DNA of 64,000 nucleotides from JBKEDC01 sp047972995 (GTDB lineage Bacteria > Bacteroidota > Bacteroidia > Bacteroidales > Prolixibacteraceae). The stretch's first letter is position 1, and each line of letters opens with the position of its first letter. The position numbers were made by a program, and so were the translations under genes. Of the stretch, positions 53,076 through 62,835 are shown one piece after another. Under the pieces are notes generated by a model, which ran no database searches, had not been told where the DNA came from, and worked only from the letters and a program-made list of their open reading frames with translations. Location of the stretch: assembly GCA_047972995.1 (NCBI GenBank), contig JBKEBD010000016.1:62001-126000 (forward strand). The letters are read 5' to 3'.

Positions 53076-53549
53076 TTATTCGTTCATCATTCCCGAAATT
53101 AAATCTAAATCATTTACATAACAAGTCAATTCGCTTACCATGAGTTCTGTATCGGCATCGGTGTGCTCCGCATCATCTTGCCACAATAAGTTGGCTAACT
53201 CCATATCGCCTACATAATTATTCACTGCCAACTCAAAAAGTTCTGTCGTTGACATTGACTCTGCATCTGCATACGAGTCTGAAATTTGCTGTGCTGGATA
53301 TCGAAACAACAACATCACCAACACAAAGCAAGCTGCCAAAGCCAACATGGGCTTAAACAACTGGATTACTTTAGCTGAAGGTTTTTTCTCTTCACCAAAG
53401 GCTTCCATGCGCATTTCTAACCGATCTTCTAAAGTTTCGAAGTAACCTTCTGGAGTTCTAAAGCCAGAGTTTACTCCCGAAATCTTTCTCAATTCTTCTA
53501 TTTCTTTAAAATCAACTTTCATATCTGTCTGACTGTTTTTGTTTTCCAA
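53076..53549 (-). CDS. Putative anti-sigma factor membrane protein
   Basis: The 157-residue protein has a cytoplasmic N-terminal part (KISGVNSGFRTPEGYFETLEDRLEMRMEAF), a single helix at about residues 67-87 (LFKPMLALAACFVLVMLLFRY) and an acidic periplasmic tail (DDAEHTDADTELMV, then ITELTCYVNDLDLISGMMNE-type end). The GFRTPEGYFE motif is common in Bacteroidetes anti-sigma partners of ECF factors. It lies 24 bases after the sigma gene. Binding to the sigma factor is inferred from gene order and topology. Confidence 0.75.
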   Translation of the reverse strand: MENKNSQTDMKVDFKEIEELRKISGVNSGFRTPEGYFETLEDRLEMRMEAFGEEKKPSAKVIQLFKPMLALAACFVLVMLLFRYPAQQISDSYADAESMSTTELFELAVNNYVGDMELANLLWQDDAEHTDADTELMVSELTCYVNDLDLISGMMNE

Positions 53550-53573
53550 AGTTTAATTGTAAGCCAAGCTATA

Positions 53574-54110
53574 TTATAAATCGCTGTTTTCCATATAAGC
53601 TGTTATCTTTCTTACAGCATGATGATAAGATGCCTTCAAAGCCCCCTCGCTAGTATCTAATATTTTTTCCATATCCTGATACTTTATATCATCGTAATAA
53701 CGCATATTAAAAACCAAGCGTTGTTTCTCAGGAAGCGAAGCAATAGCCTCTTGCAGCTTCAATTGCACGGCATCTCCATCAAAAAAACTATCGGCCTGCA
53801 TACCCGCTAGCATTGCATCTTCGTAATCTCCAAAACCCTTTCGTTTTTGTTGTTCTAAAAAATTTAACGCCTCATTGGTGGCTATTCTATACATCCAAGT
53901 ATAAAGGCTAGAATCTTCGCGAAAGCTCTCTACTCCTTTCCACACTTTTATAAATGTGTTTTGCAGTACATCATCGGCATCATCATGCAAAAGCACCATG
54001 CGACGGATATGCCAATACAAACGTTCTTTGTATAGCCCCACCAACGCTCGAAAAGCACGCTGCTTATCGACTCCTTGCTTCAATTGCTGTATGATTTGTT
54101 TTTCGTCCAT
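53574..54110 (-). CDS. ECF-type RNA polymerase sigma factor
   Basis: From the ATG at 54110 (178 aa) the protein has sigma region 2 (FRALVGLYKERLYWHIRRMVLLHDDADDVLQNTFIKVWKG, SSLYTWMYRIATNEALNFL) and region 4 (LPEKQRLVFNMRYYDDIKYQDMEKILDTSEGALKASYHHAVRKI), the standard two-domain ECF layout. A frame extending to 54203 runs through the terminator hairpin of the next gene and was rejected. It likely controls the downstream anti-sigma/Spy cluster and an envelope-stress regulon. Confidence 0.92.
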   Translation of the reverse strand: MDEKQIIQQLKQGVDKQRAFRALVGLYKERLYWHIRRMVLLHDDADDVLQNTFIKVWKGVESFREDSSLYTWMYRIATNEALNFLEQQKRKGFGDYEDAMLAGMQADSFFDGDAVQLKLQEAIASLPEKQRLVFNMRYYDDIKYQDMEKILDTSEGALKASYHHAVRKITAYMENSDL

Positions 54111-54182
54111 GAATTCTTTAACTTCTTGGTCTTCGACGGCTAACACCGTTAAAGGTTTAACTTCATCGCATCCAAAAATGCT

Positions 54183-54222
54183 AAAAAAAGCAAAAGATAC
54201 CACAACGTGATATCTTTTGCTT
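54183..54222 (-). terminator. Terminator of the DUF4197 gene
   Basis: AAGCAAAAGATA pairs with TATCTTTTGCTT over 12 bp, with a T-run on the minus strand, just past the DUF4197 stop. Confidence 0.82.
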
Positions 54223-54238
54223 AATTTATTTAAACCTG

Positions 54239-55006
54239 TTAATTAAAAACTTGCTCTAATATTTCAGTTGTTCGCTCTAACGGATCTTTCCTAATGAGCT
54301 TTTCCTCTTCGGCAATCTTTACGAACATACCATCTACCGCCTTTTCTGCAACGTATTTTGTCAAGTCTGGTTCAATTTGTTTCTGCACAAAAGGCAATGC
54401 GTTATATTTACTCATTACTGTTTTCCAATAAGAAGTAGCATTCACCATCCCCAATGATTCTTCAATAATGGGACTAAACTTCTCGGTCAATTCATTCGTG
54501 GTATGCTTTTTCAGATATTCTGTTCCAGCATCATCGCTTCCTGCCACAATACCCACAGCATCTTGAATGGTCATTTCGGTAATCGCACTTGTAAAAATGT
54601 CTGCTGCCGATGATGCAGCGTCTTCAGCTGCCCTATTCAACAACTCTACACCTTTATCCGCCACTTTATCCATTCCTGCTTTGCGCAGTGCCTTTTCCAC
54701 CATTTGAATTTCTTCGGGAAATGCAATTTTCACCAATTCATTTCCTAAATAACCATCGGTAGCCGAAAGTTCAGTTACACCTCTAGATACGCCTTTTGCT
54801 AAGGCTTCTTTCAAGCCATCGCTTGCCAATGATTCCGATAAATTCGCCAAGTTTGAAAGACTTAAACTCGACGAACTTGAACTTTGTTCTTCCGTAGTGC
54901 TTGATTCTGTTTTCTCAGAGACTAACCCTTTTAAAGCCTCTTTCCACGATTGTGCCATAACTACTCCTGGAGTAGCCAACATCAATAATAATAAAATTTT
55001 CTTCAT
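54239..55006 (-). CDS. DUF4197 secreted protein
   Basis: From ATG 55006 the 255-residue product has a signal peptide (MKKILLLLMLATPGVVMAQ), a Ser-rich stretch near residues 35-50, and the helical DUF4197 body: DGLKEALAKGVSRGVTELS, YLGNELVKIAFPEEIQMVEKALRKAG, LNRAAEDAAS, TSYWKTVMSKYNALPF. The family is periplasmic and of unknown function. Seven upstream codons begin with TTG and were not used. It lies downstream of rsmA and ends with its own terminator. Confidence 0.85.
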   Translation of the reverse strand: MKKILLLLMLATPGVVMAQSWKEALKGLVSEKTESSTTEEQSSSSSSLSLSNLANLSESLASDGLKEALAKGVSRGVTELSATDGYLGNELVKIAFPEEIQMVEKALRKAGMDKVADKGVELLNRAAEDAASSAADIFTSAITEMTIQDAVGIVAGSDDAGTEYLKKHTTNELTEKFSPIIEESLGMVNATSYWKTVMSKYNALPFVQKQIEPDLTKYVAEKAVDGMFVKIAEEEKLIRKDPLERTTEILEQVFN

Positions 55007-55059
55007 GTAATAATATTGTATCTTCAACTATTTAAGATACAATATTAATTCAAAAAAGT

Positions 55060-55854
55060 TTAATCTTCGCTATTTTTCGATTCTCTAGTGGCTTGAATCA
55101 TTAGTGTGAGTTCTTCAAAAGCTGACACACTCATTTGTTCGGGACGAAGATTGAAAACCTCCATTTCTTTCATTTCATCATTGATAATAAATGGGCGTAA
55201 TGAGTTACGCATGGTTTTTCGTCGCTGATTAAACGCCATCTTCACCACTTGAATAAATAGTTTTTCGTCGCAATTGAGTGTTGCTCTGTCATTTCGCTTC
55301 AAGCGAATAACTGCCGATTTCACCTTAGGTGGAGGGTTAAACACATTTTCGTGCACGGTAAACAAATACTCAATATTATAAAAGGCTTGAAGGATTACAC
55401 TCAAAATACCATAAGCTTTCGAGCCTGGACCTGTTGCCAATCGCTCAGCTACTTCTTTTTGAATCATGCCCACTACCTCTGGCACTTTATCGCGATAATC
55501 TAGCACTTTAAAAAAGATTTGCGACGATATGTTGTATGGAAAGTTCCCAATTACACAGAATTTTTCTGGAAAATATTCTTCCAAACGCAAACGCAAGAAA
55601 TCTTTACTAATAATACGTAGAGAAAGCGCAGGATAACGCTCTTGCAAATAGGCTACCGACTCGGTGTCGATTTCCACCACATTTGTAATATAATCTTTTT
55701 GAAGCAAATATTGCGTTAAAACTCCCATGCCGGGACCAACTTCTAAAACTTCACAATTTTCTTCATTTGCCAAGCTATCTACAATTTTCTTAGCTATGTT
55801 TTGGTCAGTTAAAAAGTGCTGCCCTAAATTTTTCTTTGCGCGAACTAAAGCCAT
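55060..55854 (-). CDS. rsmA: 16S rRNA dimethyladenosine transferase (KsgA/RsmA)
   Basis: The 264-residue enzyme has the SAM-binding motif VLEVGPGMGVLTQYLL, the second motif VEIDTESVAYLQER and the catalytic NFPYNISSQIFFKVLDYR, as in KsgA. The C-terminal domain includes NQRRKTMRNSLRPF. It dimethylates two adjacent adenosines near the 3' end of 16S rRNA in late 30S assembly. It is preceded by ALVRAKKNLGQHFLTDQNIAKKIV, the standard start of the family. Confidence 0.97.
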   Translation of the reverse strand: MALVRAKKNLGQHFLTDQNIAKKIVDSLANEENCEVLEVGPGMGVLTQYLLQKDYITNVVEIDTESVAYLQERYPALSLRIISKDFLRLRLEEYFPEKFCVIGNFPYNISSQIFFKVLDYRDKVPEVVGMIQKEVAERLATGPGSKAYGILSVILQAFYNIEYLFTVHENVFNPPPKVKSAVIRLKRNDRATLNCDEKLFIQVVKMAFNQRRKTMRNSLRPFIINDEMKEMEVFNLRPEQMSVSAFEELTLMIQATRESKNSED

Positions 55855-56028
55855 CTATCTATGAACCTTTCTTATTAATTAGGCTTCAAAAATAGGCAAA
55901 AACAGCACAATATTGCTAAAAAGCAATGAAATATTATGGCTTTAGTTCGAGGGAAGCTATCCAAACATACACTTCCACCTTTGGTAAAGCATTTGTTTAT
56001 TTTTCGTCAACTTATCAAAACAATTAAT

Positions 56029-56036
56029 TATCTTTG
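56029..56036 (+). promoter_or_regulatory. Candidate -7 box TATCTTTG for the YbhN-like operon
   Basis: TATCTTTG fits TAnnTTTG and lies about 85 bases before the first gene of the plus-strand operon. Confidence 0.45.
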
Positions 56037-56119
56037 CTGTCATTTGACAAACATTTATTAAAACAAAACACCGCCATTACAAGCTTAATTTAAAGCTTAT
56101 CGGCTGAAAACCAATCATT

Positions 56120-57118
56120 TTGAATAAAGTAGTAAAACAGACACTCAAAGGGATTTTCTTCCTAGCACTTAGTGGATTCTTATTTTGGCTTGTGTATAGA
56201 GGTCAGGATATTGACCAAATGAAAACGGTGCTAACCAACGATGTGGATTACAAATGGGTTTGGTTTTCTTTAGTGCTTGGGCTGCTCAGTCACATTAGTC
56301 GTTCTATGCGATGGATAATGCTCATCGAACCTTTGGGCAAAAAGCCTCGATTCATTAATAGTTTCTTATCGGTTATGGTGGGCTATCTCATGAACCTTGC
56401 ACTTCCTCGCATGGGTGAGATTTCGCGCTGTACGGCTTTATCTAAGTATGAAAAGATATCATTTAGCAAGCTAATTGGCACGGTGGTTATCGAGCGTACT
56501 ATCGATGTGATATTTATGCTCTTATTCTCAGCTTTCGTGGTAGTTGTTCAGTTTAATCAGGTACTTCAATTCATGCAGAACAATCCTGAGATTCAAGAAA
56601 AAATAAGCAATTTCTCTCTTTCTCCAACTCACATTCTAATTACAATTGCTGTTATTGCTCTTTTAGTGTGGATTGGTAGAAAAATTGGAAAAGGTCGATT
56701 AGCCAATAACGCAAAAACATTGTTCCACAATTTTGTTGAAGGATTGAAGAGTATTAAAAACATGAAACATCCTTGGATTTTTATTCTACACTCGTTCTTC
56801 ATTTGGGTAATGTATTTTCTTATGCTCTATGTGATGTTCTTTGCTTTCGATTTTACATCTCACTTATCGTGGCTAGTTGGCTTAACGGTTTTTGTTTTCG
56901 GATCTTATGGCATGGTAGCTCCTGTGCAAGGAGGAATTGGCGCTTGGCACTTCATGGTTATTCAGGCTTTAATTATATATGGTATTTCGAAAGAAGACAG
57001 CTTAGTTTTTGCTTTCCTTACCCATGGTTCTATGAATGCCATGATTATACTTGTAGGATTGATTTCATTATTGCTACTTCCTATCGTTAATAAAACTAAC
57101 ACTTCAACAAATCTCTAG
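56120..57118 (+). CDS. YbhN/LPG-synthase-type integral membrane protein (UPF0104)
   Basis: The 332-residue protein has about eight helices and the UPF0104 signature: HISRSMRWIMLIEPLGKKPRF near residue 60, MVGYLMNLALPRMGEISRCTALSKYE near residue 90, and APVQGGIGAWHFMVIQALI near residue 270. It begins with TTG; no in-frame ATG exists before an upstream TGA. It probably flips or transfers lipid-linked groups. It heads a three-gene operon. Confidence 0.85.
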   Translation: MNKVVKQTLKGIFFLALSGFLFWLVYRGQDIDQMKTVLTNDVDYKWVWFSLVLGLLSHISRSMRWIMLIEPLGKKPRFINSFLSVMVGYLMNLALPRMGEISRCTALSKYEKISFSKLIGTVVIERTIDVIFMLLFSAFVVVVQFNQVLQFMQNNPEIQEKISNFSLSPTHILITIAVIALLVWIGRKIGKGRLANNAKTLFHNFVEGLKSIKNMKHPWIFILHSFFIWVMYFLMLYVMFFAFDFTSHLSWLVGLTVFVFGSYGMVAPVQGGIGAWHFMVIQALIIYGISKEDSLVFAFLTHGSMNAMIILVGLISLLLLPIVNKTNTSTNL

Positions 57119-58368
57119 TGAACACGGAGTTATATATTGCACGTCGGATTTTTCTTGCAAAAGAAAACAAATCTCACCTGAGCAAAAACGTGGTTAATCT
57201 AGCAGTGCTTGCCATTGGTTTGGGCATGGCTGTTATTATCTTAGCTGTTGCTATCGTTACTGGTTTTCAGCATGAAATAGAAGCCAAAGTTGATGGCTTT
57301 GCAGCCCACGCCCAAATTGTGAACTACGACAGCAATAGTAGCTACGAAACATCGCCTATTACGATTAATCCCGCCCTAACCAATCAATTATTAGCAAATC
57401 CAAATATAACCCACATTCAAGCATTTGCCACTAAACCTGGTATCATGAAAGTGGAGGATGAGATTCAAGGAGTAATTGCCAAAGGTATTACCAAAAACTT
57501 TGATTGGTCATTCTTCGAACGCAATAAAGTGGCGGGTAAAACCATTGTCCTAAACGATAAAAAAAGTAATGAAGCATGGATATCTAAAAGTCTTGCTCAA
57601 ATGCTGCAATTGCAACTCGGTGATAAATTTACCATGTACTTCCTCAACGAAGGGGAAAAGGTGCCTCGTATGCGTCAATTCACACTGTGTGGCATATACA
57701 ACACTGGACTTGGCGAGTTCGACCAAATGTTCATGCTCATTGATATTCGACACATTCAAACCCTCAATGACTGGAATGACAACCAAGTGAGCGGATACGA
57801 AGTGTTTGTTAATAATCTTGACGAACTCCCCACTACACTGAAGCAAATAAACAGCGAGCTCATCAGCCATATTAGCGAAGATGAAAGCTTACTACAGGTT
57901 ATAGATATTAAAGAAAAATATGCGAGCATATTCGATTGGCTAGCTCTGCTTGATATGAATGCTATCCTCATTCAATTTCTCATGATTTTGGTGGCTGGAT
58001 TCAATATGATTTCTGGTTTGTTGGTCATCATTTTGGAACGCACACGCATGATTGGAATTCTGAAATCAATGGGCGCATCGACGTTCAACATTCGCAAGAT
58101 TTTCTTATATATTTCGGGACTTCTAATTTCTAAAGGACTATTCTGGGGTAACCTTGTTGGCATTAGTATTTGTCTTATTCAGAAGTTTTTCAGGATTATA
58201 CCACTTAATCCCGATTCTTACTTTATCGATGCCGTTCCCATACACATCGATTTAAGCACAATTCTACTTCTCAATTTAAATACATTCATTTTGATTATCT
58301 TCATGCTTTTACTTCCGTCATTCATTATTGGAAGAATTTCGCCTGAGAAAACCATTCGATTTGAGTAA
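57118..58368 (+). CDS. LolC/E-like ABC transporter permease
   Basis: The 416-residue protein begins with GTG that overlaps the preceding TAG by one base. It has the MacB/LolE plan: one helix near residues 30-50 (LAVLAIGLGMAVIILAVAIV), a large periplasmic domain, then three C-terminal helices starting with FLMILVAGFNMISGLLVIILERTRMIGILKSMGASTFNIRKIF, the FtsX-type signature. It should extract lipoproteins for transport to the outer membrane. The ATPase partner (LolD) is not in this window. Confidence 0.9.
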   Translation: MNTELYIARRIFLAKENKSHLSKNVVNLAVLAIGLGMAVIILAVAIVTGFQHEIEAKVDGFAAHAQIVNYDSNSSYETSPITINPALTNQLLANPNITHIQAFATKPGIMKVEDEIQGVIAKGITKNFDWSFFERNKVAGKTIVLNDKKSNEAWISKSLAQMLQLQLGDKFTMYFLNEGEKVPRMRQFTLCGIYNTGLGEFDQMFMLIDIRHIQTLNDWNDNQVSGYEVFVNNLDELPTTLKQINSELISHISEDESLLQVIDIKEKYASIFDWLALLDMNAILIQFLMILVAGFNMISGLLVIILERTRMIGILKSMGASTFNIRKIFLYISGLLISKGLFWGNLVGISICLIQKFFRIIPLNPDSYFIDAVPIHIDLSTILLLNLNTFILIIFMLLLPSFIIGRISPEKTIRFE

Positions 58369-58370
58369 TC

Positions 58371-58985
58371 ATGAATAGCCTTACGCGCCATAGCGTTACT
58401 AATCGACTTAATCAAACTCTCCCCGGCAAGTGGGCTCACCAAAAAATGCTACCCACCCACAGAAAGTTGGAGTTTAGCCCTAGCGAATTAGCCAATTTTC
58501 ATCGGAGTGCAGTGGTTATTCTACTCCAACAAGTAGACGATAAGCTCTTTACTTTCTTGGTGAAACGCTCTAGCAAAATGCGCAATCACCCGAGACAAAT
58601 AGGATTCCCCGGCGGACGTGTTGAAGCATTTGAATCTTATCAAGAAGCGGCTATTCGAGAAGGTATGGAAGAGATTAATCTTGATGCAGCAGAGTGCCAA
58701 ATCATCGGAAAACTGAGCGAAATGTGCATTCCAACTAGCCAATTTATCATACACCCCTTTGTGGCATGGTGTACTCAAAAAGACTTTCAAATAGCTAGTC
58801 CCGATGAAATTGAGTGTATCATTAAACTTCCACTAAACGAGTTTATTCAACAAGATTTAATTACTCACGAAATGGTGTGCGAAAAAAACACAAGCCTCCT
58901 TGTTCCCGCCTATAAGTTTCAAGAACATATCATCTGGGGTGCTTCGGGCATGATTCTTAGCGAGCTAATTGAGGTACTTCGATAA
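58371..58985 (+). CDS. NUDIX hydrolase, CoA pyrophosphatase-like
   Basis: The 204-residue protein has the Nudix box GGRVEAFESYQEAAIREGMEEI at about residues 81-102 (Gx5Ex7RExxEE pattern complete), preceded by RNHPRQIGFPGG as in the CoA pyrophosphatase (NudL) family. It hydrolyses a nucleoside diphosphate derivative, probably CoA. It begins two bases after the permease stop and so belongs to the same transcript. Confidence 0.9.
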   Translation: MNSLTRHSVTNRLNQTLPGKWAHQKMLPTHRKLEFSPSELANFHRSAVVILLQQVDDKLFTFLVKRSSKMRNHPRQIGFPGGRVEAFESYQEAAIREGMEEINLDAAECQIIGKLSEMCIPTSQFIIHPFVAWCTQKDFQIASPDEIECIIKLPLNEFIQQDLITHEMVCEKNTSLLVPAYKFQEHIIWGASGMILSELIEVLR

Positions 58986-59000
58986 ATAAAGAACACTTTC

Positions 59001-60467
59001 TTAACCATTCTCGCTCGGCAGCAAATTACAATAGTGACGATAGGTATCGAGTACCTTCATAACATATTGATAAGGCTCCTCTCCCCTACAGCTTCCATAT
59101 TTCACCAAAGGATCATTCACAAATTCAGCTCTTGATTTATGCAGCAAATAATAATCAACATTATTATCCCACACAATTCTAATTTTTCCATATTTTTCTG
59201 CCAATCGCTGTGCATCTCGCACATGACCCAAGCCCACATTATAAGCTGCTAGCACAAACTTTATCCGTTCTTCTGAACTAGGGATTTCTTGCATGAACAC
59301 TTCGTCTAACCATGTTAGCAAACGAAGTCCTGCCTCTAAATTTCGTTCTGGATCGGTGTAGTTTTCCACCTTAAATGTTTGAGCTGCATCGGGCATAATT
59401 TGCATTAAGCCTTTTGCTCCTACCCACGATGTGGCATCAGGATCGAAGCCTGATTCATTGAATATGATTGCAGCTACCAATCGCCAATCAATAGCAAATC
59501 GCTCGCACTTACGCTTAATTAAATCGTCGTATGGCGACAACTTGCCACCTTGCAAATTAGTGTATATATTTTCTGGCGAGATATAAGATCTGCGCTTCAA
59601 ATAATATTTGGCATACAAGTTACGATAAGCTGGAGTTTGTACATAATCTACCAACCAATCATTCAAACAATTCAGCAGCTCGGTATTGCCTTTTTTTACG
59701 GCCCAAGCTTCATCTTGTCTGAAACTTATAGGCAACTCAATGTCGATGTTATTATAATATTCTGTAGTTACTTCCGCCACATTGCGATGAGCCACGGTAT
59801 AATCAATTACTCCTTTCGACACGTCAGCAATCAATCCTTCCACCGTTGCCAAAGAATCTTGCACCACATATATCGTATCACCAATTTCATCGGCTAATGA
59901 ATTCAACCGGGTTAAATAACTTGAGTTCTTTGGAATTACAATTGTCTTTCCTGCCAACTGCAATTGGTTATTTACCATCAGCGAATCTAACTCATCGACT
60001 GGCAATTGATACCACATTTTCGGGCGACGTTGCACAAGCACTTGCGCCGAGTTTGTTAATGGCACCGTGAAATCTATTTGCTTTCTTCGAGCTTTGGTAA
60101 TCGTGATATCTTGCGCCACGACATCATACAACTCTCGATTCAAACCGTTAAGCATACTTGCCAAATCATCTTGAACGTAGAGATCCATCTCCCAATTCAT
60201 ATCGGAACAAAACTGCTTTAGCATTTCATACTTAAAGCCCATCATTCGCCCTTTATAAGAGAAATAGTCGATGGAATTGTTTGCTACCGCCACACGAATT
60301 CGTCCCTCTCGGTTTATGCGACCTAAAGGTGATTCGCTAAAATGAGGTTTAGAGGTTTGGTTGTAGTCATTTTTCAACGATATCGACCTCAACTTTAATA
60401 GTGATGCTGCAATCAATACGGCGATCACCAATACTATAATAGCTGCTACTTTCTTTCTCATGCGCAT
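59001..60467 (-). CDS. MltF-like membrane-bound lytic transglycosylase
   Basis: The 488-residue protein has an N-terminal anchor (KKVAAIIVLVIAVLIAASLL), a periplasmic solute-binding-like domain (residues 50-290: RINREGRIRVAVANNSIDYFSYKG, DVVAQDITITKARRKQIDF) and a lytic transglycosylase domain with catalytic Glu335 in FNESGFDP, followed by GAKGLMQIMPDAAQTF and AAYNVGLGHVRDAQRLA. It cuts peptidoglycan to form 1,6-anhydromuramyl ends. The MltF order of domains is clear. The porin gene is immediately upstream, 6 bases away, on the same strand. Confidence 0.94.
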   Translation of the reverse strand: MRMRKKVAAIIVLVIAVLIAASLLKLRSISLKNDYNQTSKPHFSESPLGRINREGRIRVAVANNSIDYFSYKGRMMGFKYEMLKQFCSDMNWEMDLYVQDDLASMLNGLNRELYDVVAQDITITKARRKQIDFTVPLTNSAQVLVQRRPKMWYQLPVDELDSLMVNNQLQLAGKTIVIPKNSSYLTRLNSLADEIGDTIYVVQDSLATVEGLIADVSKGVIDYTVAHRNVAEVTTEYYNNIDIELPISFRQDEAWAVKKGNTELLNCLNDWLVDYVQTPAYRNLYAKYYLKRRSYISPENIYTNLQGGKLSPYDDLIKRKCERFAIDWRLVAAIIFNESGFDPDATSWVGAKGLMQIMPDAAQTFKVENYTDPERNLEAGLRLLTWLDEVFMQEIPSSEERIKFVLAAYNVGLGHVRDAQRLAEKYGKIRIVWDNNVDYYLLHKSRAEFVNDPLVKYGSCRGEEPYQYVMKVLDTYRHYCNLLPSENG

Positions 60468-60473
60468 CAGTTA

Positions 60474-62453
60474 TTAATCATAAAAAGACCATGCCAAACC
60501 AAAACGGTAAGATCTTCGATAGAATGGATAATTAGGTGCTGCCCAATAGTTTCCATCAAACAAACCGCTTGTTGCGTTCATCATTTGGAAGAAAAAACGA
60601 GCACGCTTTAACTTAAAGTTATAGTGTACATTGGTAACGGGGTAATTCCCTATTTTTTGTTCATTTTGCACATAAAACTGACCTGTTGCTGGGTTATAAG
60701 CATCGGCATAATAAGCCGAATTATAGCGCACATCGAAACCGATTCTATTATGCAACACTTTTGCCAATGTAAATTTCCAATCAACCCTAAACAAACCTGA
60801 GAATGTTGGTAAATTCAACGCCGAACGACTGCTACTTTGCCACTTCATTTGTGCTCGCACAAACCAATGCTTCGACACGAAATCTTTGTTCGCATAGGCC
60901 GATAGCACCAAAAGTTCACCATCGAGCTGTGTGGGCGTAGATGCTTCGTTGTTGTAAATGTAATTATCTATCAGTGCATAATTAAAGCCTAACGACATGC
61001 GCGCTCGTTGAGATTTAATCTTTCCTCTCACCAACATTTCATTGGTGTGGTTAAATCTGTTGTGCCATATGTAGTGACTAGTGGTGAGGTTATCTTGAAA
61101 ATAATCAGGCACCAACGAGTTCAACTCCGCCTCTATAGAAAACGTGGTCGTATCATTTTTAATACGTAGTGGTTTTTCCATATACCCCGACAATTCGGTT
61201 TGCCCTGCTTTATATCCTGTGAAATAAAGTTTTCCGCTGAAATCCCACGTCCAGAACTCGCCTTCTTCTCGCGCAATTCCTCCCCCCACATAAGAGTTAA
61301 CCATTCTGTCTTTTGCTAAATCGCCTGCAATGGTATCAAACATATTCACAGTTACAACATCGTTTCCAATGTAAGCTCGTTTAGAAAATGTAAACTTTCG
61401 GTCGGGATTCTCATAAAATTTAATCTGCAAGATATTCGTCAATCTGTTGTAGTAGATGGTATCGGCAGTAGCTGTAGAGTCGTAGTAGGTGTGCTCAAAG
61501 AAGTTATAATCTGGACTTGTTTCGCTAAAAGCTCGCAAATTTGAGCTATACTCGAGCTTATACATAAATCCAGTTATCGGACGAAACCGTTCTACCAAAT
61601 AGCCCGAAGAATCCGCCACTTCTTCTGTTTTTCCTAACTTATATTCATTCACCGTACTGAAAATTCGATTTTTCACCTCTGAATTTGCATCTGTAAGGTT
61701 TACCAAGAATGTTTCCGTTTCTTCGTAAGTGTTCAAGTTACCTTGATCAGGCTGCAATCCACCGTTTTCTTCTGATCGATGACGGTTTGCCACAAATGCC
61801 ACGTGCGAATTGAACTGATCGGTTCGATAGGTGGTATAGAGAGCCATATAATTTTGCTTCGTAGCTTGGCTCTGATAAGAACCTGTTGAGTTGTCAGTAT
61901 TTAACTGAAATCTGAAATTAAAATTTGGGTTAACATTCTGACTATGGTCAATATTGAATAAAGTTTCTGCTCGCACATTTTTATTAAAATTCTGCGCATA
62001 AGTCATCACCGAATAAGGCGTAGTAGTATTCAAATATTCCAGATTAGAGGGCAGTTTCATGTAGCCCTCCACGTGTCGAGAAAGATAAAAATCGTTGGCG
62101 TATTTCCGTTTGAAAAAATCGGCATATTGATAATAGCTTCCTATATTCCCCGTATTTTCAGGCAATATATTATTCGTGTAGATAGGATCATACAAATGGA
62201 AATCTTGTAAAGTTGTATCTATTTCCACGGGTTCAAAATGTGCACCATCTTGTGTTACCTTCCAAGCTGAAATAATTGAAATAATAGAATCATTCTTATG
62301 ATTCTCATGCTCATCATCCTCGCCATCAAGAGATTGCTGAGCATCAGGATTGGTATCCTCTGTACCCGGCAAATCAAACGACTGAACACCCGATTGCGCC
62401 CAAGCCGAATGCCCACACAAGGCAACTAATAAAATGATAAAAATATACTTCAT
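60474..62453 (-). CDS. Putative beta-barrel porin
   Basis: From ATG 62453 the product has 659 residues with signal peptide MKYIFIILLVALCGHSAWAQ, a short acidic linker (DGEDDEHENHKND) and a beta-barrel of many amphipathic strands with aromatic girdles, ending YRRSYRFGLAWSFYD with a terminal aromatic/acid pair. The layout matches the Bacteroidetes 'putative porin' family. Substrate is unknown. Co-orientation with MltF, 6 bases away, suggests a cell-wall or envelope operon. Confidence 0.85.
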   Translation of the reverse strand: MKYIFIILLVALCGHSAWAQSGVQSFDLPGTEDTNPDAQQSLDGEDDEHENHKNDSIISIISAWKVTQDGAHFEPVEIDTTLQDFHLYDPIYTNNILPENTGNIGSYYQYADFFKRKYANDFYLSRHVEGYMKLPSNLEYLNTTTPYSVMTYAQNFNKNVRAETLFNIDHSQNVNPNFNFRFQLNTDNSTGSYQSQATKQNYMALYTTYRTDQFNSHVAFVANRHRSEENGGLQPDQGNLNTYEETETFLVNLTDANSEVKNRIFSTVNEYKLGKTEEVADSSGYLVERFRPITGFMYKLEYSSNLRAFSETSPDYNFFEHTYYDSTATADTIYYNRLTNILQIKFYENPDRKFTFSKRAYIGNDVVTVNMFDTIAGDLAKDRMVNSYVGGGIAREEGEFWTWDFSGKLYFTGYKAGQTELSGYMEKPLRIKNDTTTFSIEAELNSLVPDYFQDNLTTSHYIWHNRFNHTNEMLVRGKIKSQRARMSLGFNYALIDNYIYNNEASTPTQLDGELLVLSAYANKDFVSKHWFVRAQMKWQSSSRSALNLPTFSGLFRVDWKFTLAKVLHNRIGFDVRYNSAYYADAYNPATGQFYVQNEQKIGNYPVTNVHYNFKLKRARFFFQMMNATSGLFDGNYWAAPNYPFYRRSYRFGLAWSFYD

Positions 62454-62468
62454 ATGCATAGATGGCAA

Positions 62469-62791
62469 ATATACTAGAAATGCGCAATGAACTTATCATC
62501 TTAGCCTGAATTATATCTTTCTCTTCTTAAAATAATGGCATTCTGCCACGGAAATGTACCTAAAGGTATTTATGTTTGGAATGCAACGGCTTCTATTAAA
62601 GTTTTGCCCAATGAGTAATTAGTTTGGGAAACTCATCGCAAAGTTTTTTGTACTTAAATCGAGGTGAGTATTCGTTAAACTACGCCTACTCCATGTAAAG
62701 TCAAATTTAGTAATAAATCTGACTAACAAAAATTTAAACCTAATTCCCCGACATTCGAAGGGTTAGTTACTCTTTTGCCAAAAGTTTTTGT
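62469..62791. other. Intergenic region porin/zinc-ribbon gene
   Basis: About 320 bases have no gene-like frame. It holds divergent promoters and one 27-codon frame (62534-62617, MAFCHGNVPK and onward) that I do not consider real. Confidence 0.5.
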
Positions 62792-62799
62792 TAGCTTTG
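62792..62799 (+). promoter_or_regulatory. Candidate -7 box TAGCTTTG for the zinc-ribbon gene
   Basis: TAGCTTTG fits TAnnTTTG, 36 bases upstream of the ATG; a TTTG motif lies 14 bases upstream of it, closer than usual. Confidence 0.5.
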
Positions 62800-62835
62800 T
62801 CGCCCAAATAAACTAACCTAAACAAGAAACAACGA

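Noticed and set aside
53574..54203. Sigma factor start at 54203
   Set aside because: The extension would read through the DUF4197 terminator hairpin and adds 31 residues foreign to ECF factors.
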